Below the pieces are notes generated by a model. The model was not told the origin of the DNA. It saw only the letters and a list, made by a program, of their open reading frames with translations, and did not search any database. 64,000 nt of DNA from NCBI GenBank assembly GCA_000827265.1, contig KN834767.1, positions 186,001-250,000 of the forward strand, read 5' to 3'. The stretch comes from Collybiopsis luxurians FD-317 M1 (taxonomy: Eukaryota; Basidiomycota; Agaricomycetes; Agaricales; Omphalotaceae). This document shows positions 25,034 through 36,611 of the stretch, piece after piece (position 1 is the stretch's first letter; the number at the start of each line of letters is the position of its first letter). Both the position numbers and the translations under genes were made by a program.

Positions 25034-25820
25034 ATGCTGTTCCGCAACGTCTTTGCCCTTGTATTGGTCTCTGTGGCCTTTGCCAACCCCCTCGAGAAGA
25101 GGCAGGGAACGAACACCAACGCTGAAATTCTTCCTCCTTTGGACGCTCTGCAGACGAACGTTACCCTCGCTACGAACCAAATTCGTAAGTTATCCATGCA
25201 TTATAACCATGCTTTTCATCGGATCGAAATGCAATTTTGCAGAGCTTTTGCAGGATGGCCACACCGCCAGCGACGCCACCGTCGGTCCTCAGATTCTCGG
25301 AATGGCTGCTGCTTTCAATCAAACTGCAACTGCCCTTTCCGCCATCTCCCCGAGTATCGGGTACGTTCTGAAGAGTAAGAGTCGAAGCTGCCTCACTTAA
25401 TATTCGCATACTGCTCTTAGGAGCAACACTACTGCCCCTACTAACAACGACGTTGCCGTGGACTTGGGTGACTCTCTATCGTATGTACTCTCGACGAACG
25501 ATTCAGCTCATCTCGCTAAAATTGTCTGGTTTGTAGCAAACTTACCGCTACACTCTCTGCTATCACTCCGGCCATCGTTCCAAGCATTTCGACCTTTTTG
25601 TCTGAGCTAGACCCTGCGGTCGCTAATGCTGTCGACGCTTTCAACAAAACTGCCCCACCTGCGTCCTCCTCCTTTGTTCACATACTGTATGTGTATCACT
25701 AACTGCAGTTTTGGACTTTTAAGACTAACGGTCTACCCTAGCATGCTCGATGCTAGGCAATTCTTCGCAGATGAGAACATGACTGAGACCCTCACAGCGC
25801 TTGGCTTCCCCGGAGAGTAA
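25034..25820 (+). CDS. Small secreted protein, HsbA-like
   Basis: Five exons (25034-25184, 25243-25360, 25421-25480, 25537-25686, 25742-25820) give 185 residues. A signal peptide (MLFRNVFALVLVSVAFA) is followed by a Kex2-like site (EKRQ). The mature part is Cys-free, Ala/Thr/Ser-rich and strongly helical, with repeated Leu/Ala spacing (LDALQTNVTLATNQI, AAAFNQTATALSAISPSI, KLTATLSAITPAIVPSI) and several N-glycosylation sequons. The pattern resembles hydrophobic surface-binding protein A of fungi, which coats hydrophobic substrates. That assignment rests on pattern alone; a generic small secreted protein is the fallback. Confidence 0.78.
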
Positions 25821-26068
25821 GCGCGTCTCTACTTAGATGTCTCTTTGCGGTGGGATTGCAAATAAGTCTTGACCGTCGTCTTTACTGTGAAAATATGTGT
25901 TCGGTATTTGGCAGTAATATATTCCTGCATCTATTTAAATTCGCAACAAATCAATTGTCCTTTCTGCTTACTTTGCTTAAAGCCCATCGTACAATTATAT
26001 ATACATGAATGAGTGGTACAGAAAGTAGACATACATATTTCCCTTTGGCCGAAAGTCGCTTAACGCTC

Positions 26069-27251
26069 TTACTTACGTGCGGAAGACCAGGGCCAGAAAA
26101 CAGGAACGTTTCTGCATACACTTTGTGAGCGAGCCTCAATTCAAAGGGAGACTTCGGGTTTCTACCTTTTGTATTCCTGCCATTTAGGGTCATTTCCGAA
26201 TTTCTTGTCGCCAGCTTTCTCAAGAGGGGGAACACCAGAGAGCTGAATAAGCGGTACTGAACATAATCTCTAACACTTGCACGAACAGCATCAACGCACC
26301 TTTCTAAGTAGGAAGTACGTGAAAATGGGACTGAGGGCTGCAACGGCCACAGTGCCTCGGGGAAAGTACGACGTTTGAAGAGCGGCAGTAGAAAGACCCC
26401 ATATCCCTGTCCAGATGCCGACTTCACCGACATAGCTTGACATTTGATCACATTTAAAATCGGCCAACTTCCCCATAACCCAGACTTACTTTGGATGCCG
26501 ACTGATACTCCATAATCCAGAAGTTATGAATTTTTCATCATGTTCTTTGGCATCTTTTTTACGCCTCCAGACGGTCTTCTGATGATCTGCCAACGCTTCA
26601 AAGAGGAAAGATCCAACGAACAGACCGAATGCGGCGTAATCGCGGGCATTCAATGGCGGATGAGCTTTCGCCGGAATTGTGTTTGATAGATAGACGGGGA
26701 GTCCGACAATGAACACCCAAGCAGCTGGGCAGAGAATTAGCATTTGATTATTTCAATGTCAAGTTTTGAGGCACCTTGCATGAACCAAAAGTATGTAAAC
26801 TTGGCAGGTTGATGTTTCACTTCGTCAAATCTGGAGTCCCCGCCAGCACGAAATGCTCGCTAGGCACTAATTGATGAAGACGCCCAAAGATCGATCGGAA
26901 AAACGCACCTGAACCAAGAAGCTTCCCAACCTCGAAATCCAGATACCAAGGGCGGCAGATAGCATAAGCTGTCGAGGGGCAAAGGAGGACAACGGCGGAA
27001 GCGGTCGGAGGGTGCGCAGAACAAAGCTCTCTTTGAGAGAGGAATAATACAAAGAAACAAATGTGGTGGTAAGAAAACCAACTGCACCCCCAAGGTCGTA
27101 GTACTTTTCATTATGCTGCGGTACGAAAACGACAGCGAATACTGAAGTTTGATGAGTCAAATCGGCTATCTGAGAGTGGAAAGAAAAGTTTACGAGATTG
27201 GACTGCATACGAAGTCACGAGTGGAGGTAGAATCCTGGAAAAGACAGCCAT
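26069..27251 (-). CDS. DUF1295 / steroid 5-alpha-reductase-fold membrane protein
   Basis: Multi-pass membrane protein starting MAVFSRILPPLVTSYAVQS. A phase-1 splice over a 50-nt intron leads into FAVVFVPQHNEKYYDLGGA. Hydrophobic segments alternate with loops; the C-terminal half carries DYAAFGLFVGSFLFEALAD, DHQKTVWRRKK, the family motif SGLWSISRHPKY, and GVPPLEKAGDKKFGNDPKW. The last exon gives NVPVFWPWSSARK and the stop at 26069. SRHPKY-type motifs mark NADPH-dependent reductases and methyltransferases of this fold. The substrate is unknown; an ergosterol or fatty-acid related role would be speculation. A CCA trinucleotide run lies immediately before the ATG. Confidence 0.87.
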
Positions 27252-27280
27252 GGTGGTGGTGGTGGTGGTGGTGGTGGTTG
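27251..27280. repeat. (TGG/CCA)n microsatellite
   Basis: About nine to ten perfect TGG units on the plus strand, directly abutting the start codon of the DUF1295 gene, so it reads as CCA repeats in that gene's 5' leader. Confidence 0.9.
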
Positions 27281-28386
27281 CGGTTCAATAACTTTTTACA
27301 AGCGCTCGTCGACTATGATGTCAATGTTTCGCATGTGATTTTACGACGCGTCGCGACGCGGGTCATTTCTCATCGCGATTGCATCCAGTCACCATCTGCC
27401 TAGACCTGCAACAGAGGTCCAGAGTAAGCAAATCACTAGCAAGTACGATCTCAACTCTATGGGTAGGTCGAGTTAAAGGCTCCGAATTCCTCAAATTACA
27501 TATCGATACAAATTCGCCAAGTTGATTCGATCCGACGTGCGCCACTAAGTACTTGGTATACACCATTTGCTCGTAACTCATGTCAGTATTCCGCCTCGAC
27601 ATAAGTACGGCGGAAAAGCACCTCGGAATGTGAGTGGATGCTGTCCGTCATGGGAGATCTGGTGAAATTCGAGAACCCCAGAAGGATGTCTTTGTAGACT
27701 TATGAACGTCAGAACTGTCCACGAGCCCGTTACATTCTACTTCTCAGAATTCCCGAGATGAATTGAATATCGAGTATCGCATTCCGGTCAGATTAAGCAT
27801 ATATGCTTCAACTCTCACAAGTTCACAGATTAATTCCCATCGTACGCCGTGAAAATGCTGCGAGCTGAGTGGATGAATGTAGGATTTTACAACAAGTTAA
27901 ATGTCGCATGCAACATCGTTCTCAGAGCTGGTGGAAGAGAATATATGCAGTGTGCTATCTCAATCACATGGAGTTTCCTGAAGCGGTATGACTCTATGAG
28001 GAAGCTAAGGCTGGGGTGACTGTCACAGTAACAATTTGTGACGGCGAATATTATTTCAAACTCCGCGCGGTCTAGTCGCTCTTCGTTGACCACAGCGAGC
28101 TCAACGTCTATCGCTGGCTTCCCCTGTACCTTCTATAAACTTGGAAGGTTAGTTGGCAGATATCCCGCAAGATTGACTCACAGAAGCGACCGGCATAGAT
28201 TGTCGCAAGGTTTGTCAGTATTTTATTTGTTTTTATGTGAATATAATCCTCATGTTACCCTTATCGGCCTCAGTTAAACGTCACGGATCGCCGGACTCAA
28301 GTCGAAATTCTACCCTTGTGCAGTCCTTCAGCTGCGGGTTCCAATAAATTTTCCATACCAAGTTTTTAGTCCGTTGTGTGATTGAA
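27281..28386. other. Intergenic, divergent promoter region, about 1.1 kb
   Basis: Between the 5' ends of the DUF1295 gene (-) and the AT-hook/Myb-like gene (+). Small ORFs only (27363-27602 and 27887-28093 on -, 28038-28277 on +), none with a recognisable feature. Confidence 0.5.
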
Positions 28387-30113
28387 ATGGATCCTCAATA
28401 TTATCAACCGTTGTCCCATGCTTTACATCCGCCTCGCAGTTCTTCTCAGCCGCAATTTTACAAAACCATGTCAATAGAACAACAAAAACTAGCGGAATCT
28501 GACGATGATGACGAAGGAATGGTTGAAGAAGAATTGAGCCGAACCAGCGCACCTTCATCGCCAAAACCAACACCTGCCGCGTACGTGTCTTTTGTCCTTG
28601 CGAATATTTCTTAGAGTCAAAGACCCTCGCATAGTCGTGACAACCAACCTCCCTCCACTCAAGAACACGAACCGAGACGTCGAGGACGTCCAAGAGGGTC
28701 CAAAAATCGTCGCAATCGCGTCAGTAACACTCAGACTCCCGTAAAGTCCTCTCCTCCCAGTCATCAGCCATTAAATCTGCCCGGTCAAGGAACAGCTCCT
28801 CCACAATTACCTGTAACCGCTCAGAATCAGCAGTATTATGAATTTCAATGGCGTGTGTTGAATCTATGTGCGGAATTTTACGGAGCTGCAGAAGAATTGG
28901 TAGTGAGTAACGCTTCGGCGGAGCGTTAGTCTGTTGGCTGAAACTATAGGATACAGAAAGCAACCCCGGCGCTAGTGATAGCTCAATGCTACCAAATGGG
29001 TCCGGGTAGTAAGGTTGACCCTCTAAATATGTTAAATGAAGCAAAACAGAAATGTGATGCCCTGGTAAGTTTGCAACTAATGCTACTACGAAAAAATTCA
29101 TTCTCAGAATTCTATTCGATAGCTTGCAAATCCATCTCGTCTTATTACTTCCCCTCCTCCCCCAATGTACCCTGTCGTTCCCAGTTTCTACACAGCTCCC
29201 CCGCCCGCGCCTGCACCATCTGTTCCAGTTCCGGCTTCTGGGGTACCAGTGTCCACAAGTCCTCCTACTGTCATCAGCCAACCTCAGTCTTTCGTCGTCT
29301 CTATGAGCAATTCTGCCTACCCCGTGTATAGCCAATACCCTACCACGTCATATTATCAGTATCCTTACGGCCATCCAGGTGCATACTACGCTCCTGTACC
29401 TCCCCCACCCACCAACACGGCTGCACCTCAATCACAAGCACCTGTAACGCCTGCTCCCACATCTTCCAGCTCAGCCTTAACCATTTCAGGGGCTTGGTCG
29501 GATGACGAAACGGAACGACTGAAAAAACTGGCAGATGAAAAGAGGAATAGTGCTGGAGAAATTGATTGGGACGACGTTGTCAACTTGTGGGGAAATGGCC
29601 GTTCAAGGTATAGCCTATTATTTTCGCTCCTGCTTAATAGTCCTCTGAGTCTATGTCAGGCATCAAATACTCATCAAAGCTACTCAACTGGGGCTAAAAG
29701 AGAGCTCTTCAATACGCGGCGTCAAGAGGCGGCGTGAAGGGGATAGCAATGACCCAGCTGCTTCTACCAGTGCTGCCCCGACTCCTACTCCTGCAGCGGT
29801 TGCACCCAATTCATCATCGACGCCCTCATCGACGCCAATGGCCTCGCCGTCCCTGCAAAATCAAAAACAGCCACAGAGTTCCGCCCCTAAGGCATCTTCT
29901 GCTGTACCCCCACCCCCCACCACTCAACCGTGGCCAATGCCCGTTGTAGCTGTAAACACATCCTCTCCTGTCATCGGCGCTTCACCTTCAGTGACAAGTT
30001 ACTACCGTCCGCGACCCCCCTCGGCTTCATCCCCAAAACCTACGACGGGACTTCCTCCGGTACACCGATACATGTATCAACCTAATGGTCATCAATCGGA
30101 CAGCACAAAATGA
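28387..30113 (+). CDS. AT-hook and Myb/SANT-like putative DNA-binding regulator
   Basis: Five exons (28387-28580, 28617-28902, 28957-29064, 29123-29607, 29660-30113) give 508 residues. An acidic N-terminus is followed by an AT-hook (RRRGRPRGSKNRR) in exon 2, a short helical block (YYEFQWRVLNLCAEFYGAAEEL), a Pro/Tyr-rich region, then a Myb/SANT-like segment (GAWSDDETERLKKLADEKR, IDWDDVVNLWGNGRSRHQIL, across the 29607/29660 junction) and a basic tail (RGVKRRRE). The rest is Pro/Ser/Thr-rich. AT-hooks bind the minor groove of AT-rich DNA and SANT/Myb repeats bind DNA or histones, so a chromatin or transcription role is likely. No ortholog name is recognised. An in-frame ATG three codons upstream is also usable. 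Confidence 0.83.
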
Positions 30114-30590
30114 ACATCAGGGCAGTTCCTTGCCGTGGGTCTGGCTGGAATCGACTATTCCTGACAGACCGTATATGCCTGGAACCATTATCCTGTATCT
30201 ATTGCCTGGTCTGACGCCTTCATTTTCGGACGAGATGTATCTTTAGTTCGTATTGATTTTTGGCTTCCTATGATTATGTCATAGAACTTTCTTGTTTTTC
30301 CCTCTTCCATTTGCTTTATCCTAGTTTAGCTGCTAATCGTATCGGCTGCACGAACTACCCCTTCGGACTTGTTGTACTTGTATTTTTGCAAGCCAATCCC
30401 AGTGTAGGCTATTTTGCAAGCTTGTCGACCAGCGTCGCTTTCAAAACGATTATGGAGGTTCTAGAGATGCAATTTGAAGCTTCAAAATAATGATTGCGAA
30501 AGATACTACTACATTGTGACATGCATGTTCCAGGTATATAATCCACGAGAAATCTAATAATTGATGCAAACTAGAAAAACTAATACTACA
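30114..30590. other. Intergenic, convergent 3' ends
   Basis: Holds the 3' flanks of two convergent genes. It is T-rich on the plus strand near 30240-30310. No gene seen. Confidence 0.5.
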
Positions 30591-31314
30591 CTACACAGTC
30601 GCATGCCTTGATCGTAGGTTAGGGCTGTGATTTGTAGATCCAATAGCGGTCGGAGATTCTGTTGTTCGTCGATGTTTGTCCAGCAACAGAAACGATATCA
30701 CGATGAGGTCGAGTATTTCCCGCCCTCGTTGATCCACAGACAACCTCGCTTTCACCCGATAGGGGCCCGAGGGTGAGGTCCAAGTACCTGATGGCATGCT
30801 GGGAAGTACATGCGACCTCACAAAACAGGCAACGGGGTTCTTTTTGTCGTCTTCGGAAAAGAGCTGAAGTAATTTTGCCATCAGATCGTGATCGGCGCGC
30901 AGACCCAATAGCAAAGGTTACCTCTAGCGGTAGCCCAGTACCTAAGCCTTTCCATTTAAAATGGCGCCCAACCTGATCTTGGAATGTCACAGAGCTTCGG
31001 AGTGAATTTTAGCGAAAAAGAAGTGAACAGAAGAATACAATCCGCGCTTACTCTTTAAAAGGCATGATACTCTTTTTCAGCCAGGATCCGAGAGGGACGG
31101 GGTATCCACTTGCAAAAGTGATCGCTCTAGGTTCCCGCCACTGCCAGGAAGCGATAGTCTCTCCGTCGATATTCCGCACCTGAGTTACAGCGTCTGGGGT
31201 GGATTCCGTCATAACCTGGTACAATATTCGACCGTCCTGCTCGTCATACATATTCGTGTTGTAAGGGTTCTCGGATTCTATTATGAGATTCAGAGACGGT
31301 GAAGGATACTCCAT
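30591..31314 (-). CDS. DUF6593 domain protein
   Basis: Three exons (31052-31314, 30922-30994, 30591-30863) give 202 residues. The start is MEYPSPSLNLIIES, and the body has the layout of the mushroom DUF6593 family: LYQVMTESTPDAVTQVRNID, IASWQWREPRAITF, then FQDQVGRHFKWKGLGTGLPLE, ELFSEDDKKNPVACF, and a beta-rich end RARLSV-like segment followed by EILDLIVISFLLLDKHRR. The fold is expected to be a beta barrel resembling lipocalin/tubby-type domains, but function is unknown. An upstream non-ATG extension of the frame was rejected as start. Confidence 0.8.
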
Positions 31315-33933
31315 AGTGGAAGGAGGACTGAATAGGCCCAATAGTGCCTCAGAATACGTGAAGGAGTCCCAAGGTTGGAGGATAGGCAAACCCTAGAGCC
31401 CGGGCCAACAGAAAAATAACATGCGCAGAAGTCTCATTCTACTTTTATGCATGTGCGGCAATCTACCACCAAGATTCGAGTCAAAATATTCCAAGACTTC
31501 TTTCATTAGACTATAAGAAACGACATTTGAATCTGAGACGCAGCGTGTAGCGTCGGCGTACGTTTAGGGAGCTTTCAGCGGCGTAGGAACCATAAACGTC
31601 TATAAAACGGCCGTTTGAGGGCCTCATGACGCCGGCAGCAGGTAAGCAAGAGAAAATCTACGACTCCGTATTCATTTCGATGATTTTTCTTCGAACATTC
31701 CTTGAGCTTGTCACCGAGATGATTGACACTGGCATTATCTGATCCGGAAGTAGTTGCGGTCGCATACTGTAATAGCTCAAAAAAAACATCACAGAAAGTG
31801 CCAGATGAGGTGCTGATGTGTGGATGTGGATTTGACAGCTCCGGAAAAGAACTTTCTTTGACAGTGAAGGGAGATAAGTAACTCGTGTAAGAATATCCTC
31901 CGTTTTCGCAGTTATTCAAGTTCAAATAAGAAGATGAACAGAGAAGCAAGCAACCGCTGATCATGATTCAAGTTCTAGCTTGGGTTGATGAATTTGACTG
32001 AAGAGTGAATTGTAGTGGGGACGATAGTAGTAGCTCACAAATTAATTAATTCGGCTGCGCAGAGACGAGTCAGAACAGCAAGAGTTCGGCGTCGGAAGAG
32101 GTGGGACTTTTCAAGACTTGGTTAGAACGATCAAGGTAAAACTGACAATGACATGGATCAGCCCACAAGATCATGAGCATGAGGCACTGGAGAAAAAGCG
32201 GAGGAGCTATAATTGAACAGTTAGAGTGCTAGTAGGTCAAAGATATGCTTGAGCTTACGATAAATGGTGACATTGAAACGTCATGAAAGGGAGCGATATA
32301 GAGCCTGAAGTAAGTCGAGGGTTATGCCAACGTCGGTACGTAGTTTATTGCTTGGGGTAGGGGGAGCACAATCCTGCATTCATTTAACAGCTATTTGGCA
32401 GAGGTGAGATCTCCAAGCACTATTTCGCAGACATTTCTCGGTTCATGAAAACATTCTTCTAGCCGGCGTGAATCGACTATGGCAGAGGTGAGAGAAATTT
32501 ATGTAGATACGTGCAATCCACATGAAGTAAACATTCGTGAGCTCAGAAAAAGTGTCTCGCTTCCAATCAGAATCGTTTCCTGCTGCTCTGGTGCAGTACC
32601 AGCCTGGTCCAGCATGTGACACTTGCGCGGTCGTGATTTGCACGAGACGAGGCCTATGTGTGGCCGGAGGACTGAGTCTAATTCGTTGCTCAAGAACTTG
32701 GAGATCATGTATCTACTACAAAATCTTACATCCTATGAAGAACGCGGCTTTAGCCGATCGCCAGGTCGTATACATGTTCTTCAGAAGATGAGGGTAGTAA
32801 TTGCAAACGTATCTCCAACGTGGATTCATGGTCGTATGCCAGGCTGACAGAATGAGGGTACGCGTTCAGCGTTCAACGATTACCCCTAATACCTTATCTA
32901 TTTTATCCTATCGTTGAGCTAACCCATTGCAGGGTGTATGACAGTACGTAGATCCTCACTGTGTTCCGGTTATCGCTCAGTCTCGGACAGTGTCCACATT
33001 CTTTTCGTGTCACTCTTACCATTCAGCAAATGACCTTTAATTTGGACTGCGGTGTCCCCAGTGAAGCGAGCAGTCGTCAAGCTTGTGGTTAATTGATATT
33101 GAGCTAACGTCAATGTTATCATGGCCTCCCGATCGGAGCCAAAAAAAGCCTGGGGCAGTTGCAAAGCAGGCTTGATATTCCAGTGTGCTGGCGCCAGGAT
33201 TGAACCAAAGCCTGGTATCAGGCTGCTCGGCGTTAAAGGGATTCAATGCAATGTTACTGGAAACTCTGTCTTGCTCTCCTGCCTGGAGGATCATTTGCGG
33301 ATATATGAATTCATCTGGCAGACTGAACGCCCTTGCACCAGGACCGGGCCCACGTACAGGGTGACAGTCGGAATAATCACATCCAAAGACGATGTGCACT
33401 GTGCAACTAGGCCAGAAGGGTTTGGAGTATAGAATTCGACATGCGATTATCCGTTTAATTCTTCGGAACTAGTATGAAATCAGACAAAAGTAAAGCAGCT
33501 TTTGATAGTTCAGAATGTTCAGAATTCGTCGCCGTACCTAAGTTCAGCTGAGAGAATAGACGCTATCGTATCCAAGCCTGCCCAAAGTGACACTTTGTCG
33601 TTATCGATATCAACATGGTTTGATTTCACCGACAAGTCCACATGCTCCTTTCTGCAGGGTTCAAATCTGAAATCCCTCCAAAACAAAACCGGTCTCAGAT
33701 ACACCGGGAGTAGATACAGCGAAAAAATCAGTCGAGGTGAAAACCATCGGCTGCAACAAACTTCGGATGAGTTGGAGATCCGGCCAACGTGCATATATAG
33801 TTACGTAAAATAACATACGGCAAAGCGTTTTGAAATCCAGGGACCGGTTCCGGGGTCCTATGGCGGGAGGCCCGATGGATAAAACCGACGACGTCCACTA
33901 GAAAGCCTGAGTCTCTCCTTTTGCCCATTTGCA
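31315..33933. other. Gene-poor stretch, about 2.6 kb
   Basis: Between the DUF6593 gene (-) and permease copy A (+). Two things deserve note. A minus ORF at 31575-31964 begins with a hydrophobic MISGCLLLCSSSYL that looks like a signal peptide but has no further support. Overlapping minus ORFs at 32970-33399 look protein-like in two frames (see the separate entry). Nothing else was recognised, and no transposon ends were seen. Confidence 0.45.
32970..33399 (-). pseudogene. Possible relic coding region, two overlapping frames
   Basis: Two minus-strand ORFs overlap at 33037-33164. One reads GASTLEYQACFATAPGFFWL; the other continues protein-like as DREAMITLTLAQYQL and FTGDTAVQIKGHLLNG. The switch occurs next to a run of seven A at 33141-33147 (seven T in the sense strand), where an indel could have shifted the frame. 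A short intron ending at ccccag is the alternative. I recognise no family. It may simply be chance open frames. Confidence 0.25.
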
Positions 33934-36443
33934 ATGGCGACAGAACAATTGTCGTTCTCGGAGCGCCTTAAGGGTGTCTCTCTTATTTTTGCGTAGGTCT
34001 ATTTCACTTTTGATCACAAGGCCGATATCTCACTCTAAAACTCCTTAGATGTGGTACCGCTCTGTTCTCCGACGGTTATGCAAATGGAGTTATAAGCGAA
34101 GGTATGCGTTTCCTTGCTGCAAGATTATCAGACGCCGTTCTCATACACCTTGATCTCTCTATAGTCAATACTCGTTAGTCGTCACTTTCTTTTGCTTCTC
34201 CTCTGAGAATTAATCGTTCAACAGTCCTGACGCGTATTTACGGTGATGAGGTAGCTGCTCACAATTACTCCACGATAATTAGCTCGGTCGCTTTCGCAGG
34301 TACGCTATATTGATCATGTTGTAATCGTCTCTGCTGACCCGATGTATGTTCTAGGTACCGTTGTGGGCATGCTCACATTTGGTTTGTGGCCTTATCCTAT
34401 GCGCCGTTGAATCACTGCCAATGTTCAAGTTCTGTGTAGGCTATCTATCCGATAAAATGGGTCGAAAATTCGGAATGATGACTGCTACGGGTATCGTAGC
34501 ATTCTTCTCTCTACTTTCTGCTGCCTCGGAAGGTGCCCATCATAAGTTAGGGGGAACGCTTGCAATGTTGAGCGCTTGCCGGTACGTGCATCCAAGTCCG
34601 TTTGATACAGATATCAGTCCCTGAACTTCCTCATAGATTCTTGCTTGGTATTGGAGTCGGGGCAGAATATCCCTGCGGCTCAGTTTCGGCCTCTGAACAA
34701 ACAGAGCAAAAGTCCATCAACAAGAATGCTCAACACCGATGGTTCGCTCTCGCCACCAGTACGTGTATCCTTGAAGGTTTCGTCATCCCTATCCTAAATT
34801 TTTTATTAGACAGCATGATCGATTTTGGATTCGTTGTTTCTTCATTCGTTCCACTTGTCCTGTATTGGATCTTTGGTCAGAATCAGTGAGCTTGTCATCT
34901 TCGACTCTTGTATCGATTTACAATCTGAAAATCATTGACCATAGCCTGCGAGCGGTTTGGCGCATGTCTGTTGGTCTAGGGTTTGGTCTAGTTCGATTGA
35001 AAGCGCAAAATTGTTCGCTAACAAGAAAAATTAGGTTCATTCCCGCTATGCTTGTCTTCCTTTGGCGACTTAATATGGAGGAGCCCGAGTCCTATAAAAA
35101 ATCATCGATGAAGAACGTTAAGATTCCTTATATGTTGGTTCTTCGCCGCTATTGGTCGTCTCTCCTCGCCATATCGGTAACATGGTTTATTTACGACTTC
35201 ATCACGTATGCGATTTCTACTTTCTATGTTACTGCTTAGTTGACATGATATCAACAGTTATCCAGTACGTACCTTCCTCGGATCTCTAAATCAGTATGCC
35301 AATCCATTTTTAGTTTGGTATCTACTCATCTACAGTGGTTGATAAGTGAGCTTGCTCCTTTTCTTTTTTTACGAGCTTTGCGTGCTTATTCAAGTGCAGC
35401 ATCACCGGTAAAAATAAAGCAATCCCTGTCGTCTTTGGCTGGAATATCATTATTAAGTAAGGTGTCTCCCTTACCAAAAACCTCAGTTTAATCTTGACTA
35501 TCTCCTCAGCTTGTTCTATATCCCTGGCACTATAATCGGCGCATTTGTTGTTGATTTCCTTGGTCCTAAGTATTGCATGGTAAGCTTGCAACTTAATCTG
35601 CGCGCCAGCAGCCCTTGACAATTTCGCAGATTACTGGTCTTGTTTGTCAAGCTATAATTGGGTTTATTATGAGTGGCCTCTATCATAAGTGAATTGGTGT
35701 TTCCATCTTTAAGCTTCGCTAGATCTCATTGTTTGTTGTTGTCTCTGCGTAGGCTCACGTCACACGTTGCCGCTTTTGCGGTAAGCTTGCGGCAGTCAAT
35801 CAGCCATGGGCACCAAATTGATCTTCTATACAGGTAGTATATGGCATCTTCCTGAGTTTCGGTGAACTCGGTGCGTCTTTCAAACAATTAATCTCCCTGG
35901 TTCCAGACGTTCCGACCTCATTTACCCAGGTCCTGGAAATTGTCTTGGTCTTCTCGCCAGTAAAACTAGTCCAACTGCTGTTCGTGGTCAATTCTACGGA
36001 ATCGCTGCTGCTGTCGGGAAAGTCGGAGCCTTCGTCGGTACCTGGGCATTCCCTCCCATGATCAAAGGTACGTGCGCGCGGGACGACGATGTCCAGAGTT
36101 CCCGCTGAAACACAGCTCTGTTTGACAGCCTTCGGTGGATCAAGCACGGATCGAGGTAATACTGGTCCCTTCTGGGTTGGAAGTGGGCTGGCCATTTTTA
36201 GTGCTCTCATTACTTTGTTCTTCATTCGGCCGCTGAGCCACGACGGGATGGCTGATGAAGACGAAAAAGTAAGATTGATATGTGTTCCCTCATCATCGGA
36301 CCAAGTGCTGAATCTCTCCACTCTAGTTCCGAGAATACCTCGAAACTCATGGATTCGACACTAGCTTGATGGGATTCAGGGAAAACGGTTCCACCACCGC
36401 TGTCGATGACGTCTTGGATGAGAAGGAAAATAATTCTGTGTGA
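33934..36443 (+). CDS. Git1-like MFS permease, copy A (intact)
   Basis: Plasma-membrane proton symporter of the phosphate/glycerophosphodiester (Git1, PHS-type) MFS group. More than a dozen short introns join into about 484 residues: [41 protein letters not shown] (the conserved loop 2-3 motif), [102 protein letters not shown] and a cytosolic tail from [11 protein letters not shown]. All expected MFS halves are present and no stop interrupts. It contains a 9-nt microexon at 34165-34173. The intron at 34981-35034 is 54 nt and stop-free. It lies opposite in strand to the other copies and lacks their upstream block. The transported substrate is inferred. Confidence 0.87.
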
Positions 36444-36611
36444 GAGGGTTTCAACGGAAGGTTTCTTGTACTTTGCTTTATGAAGTTAATGTTCATGTCC
36501 CGCTGTCATGTCCGTTCTGTTCTGAATGACAACTGCAATGCTGCTCTGCAAGGTTTACTAGTCCCGAACACGTCTGATTCGGGGTGGCCTACTACGAGGC
36601 AGCTTCCTTCT

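Noticed and set aside
31575..31964. A 129-codon minus ORF with a signal-peptide-like start
   Set aside because: Only the first 14 residues are suggestive; the rest has no family resemblance, and no splice partner or promoter signal was found. Kept as a note in the gene-poor stretch.
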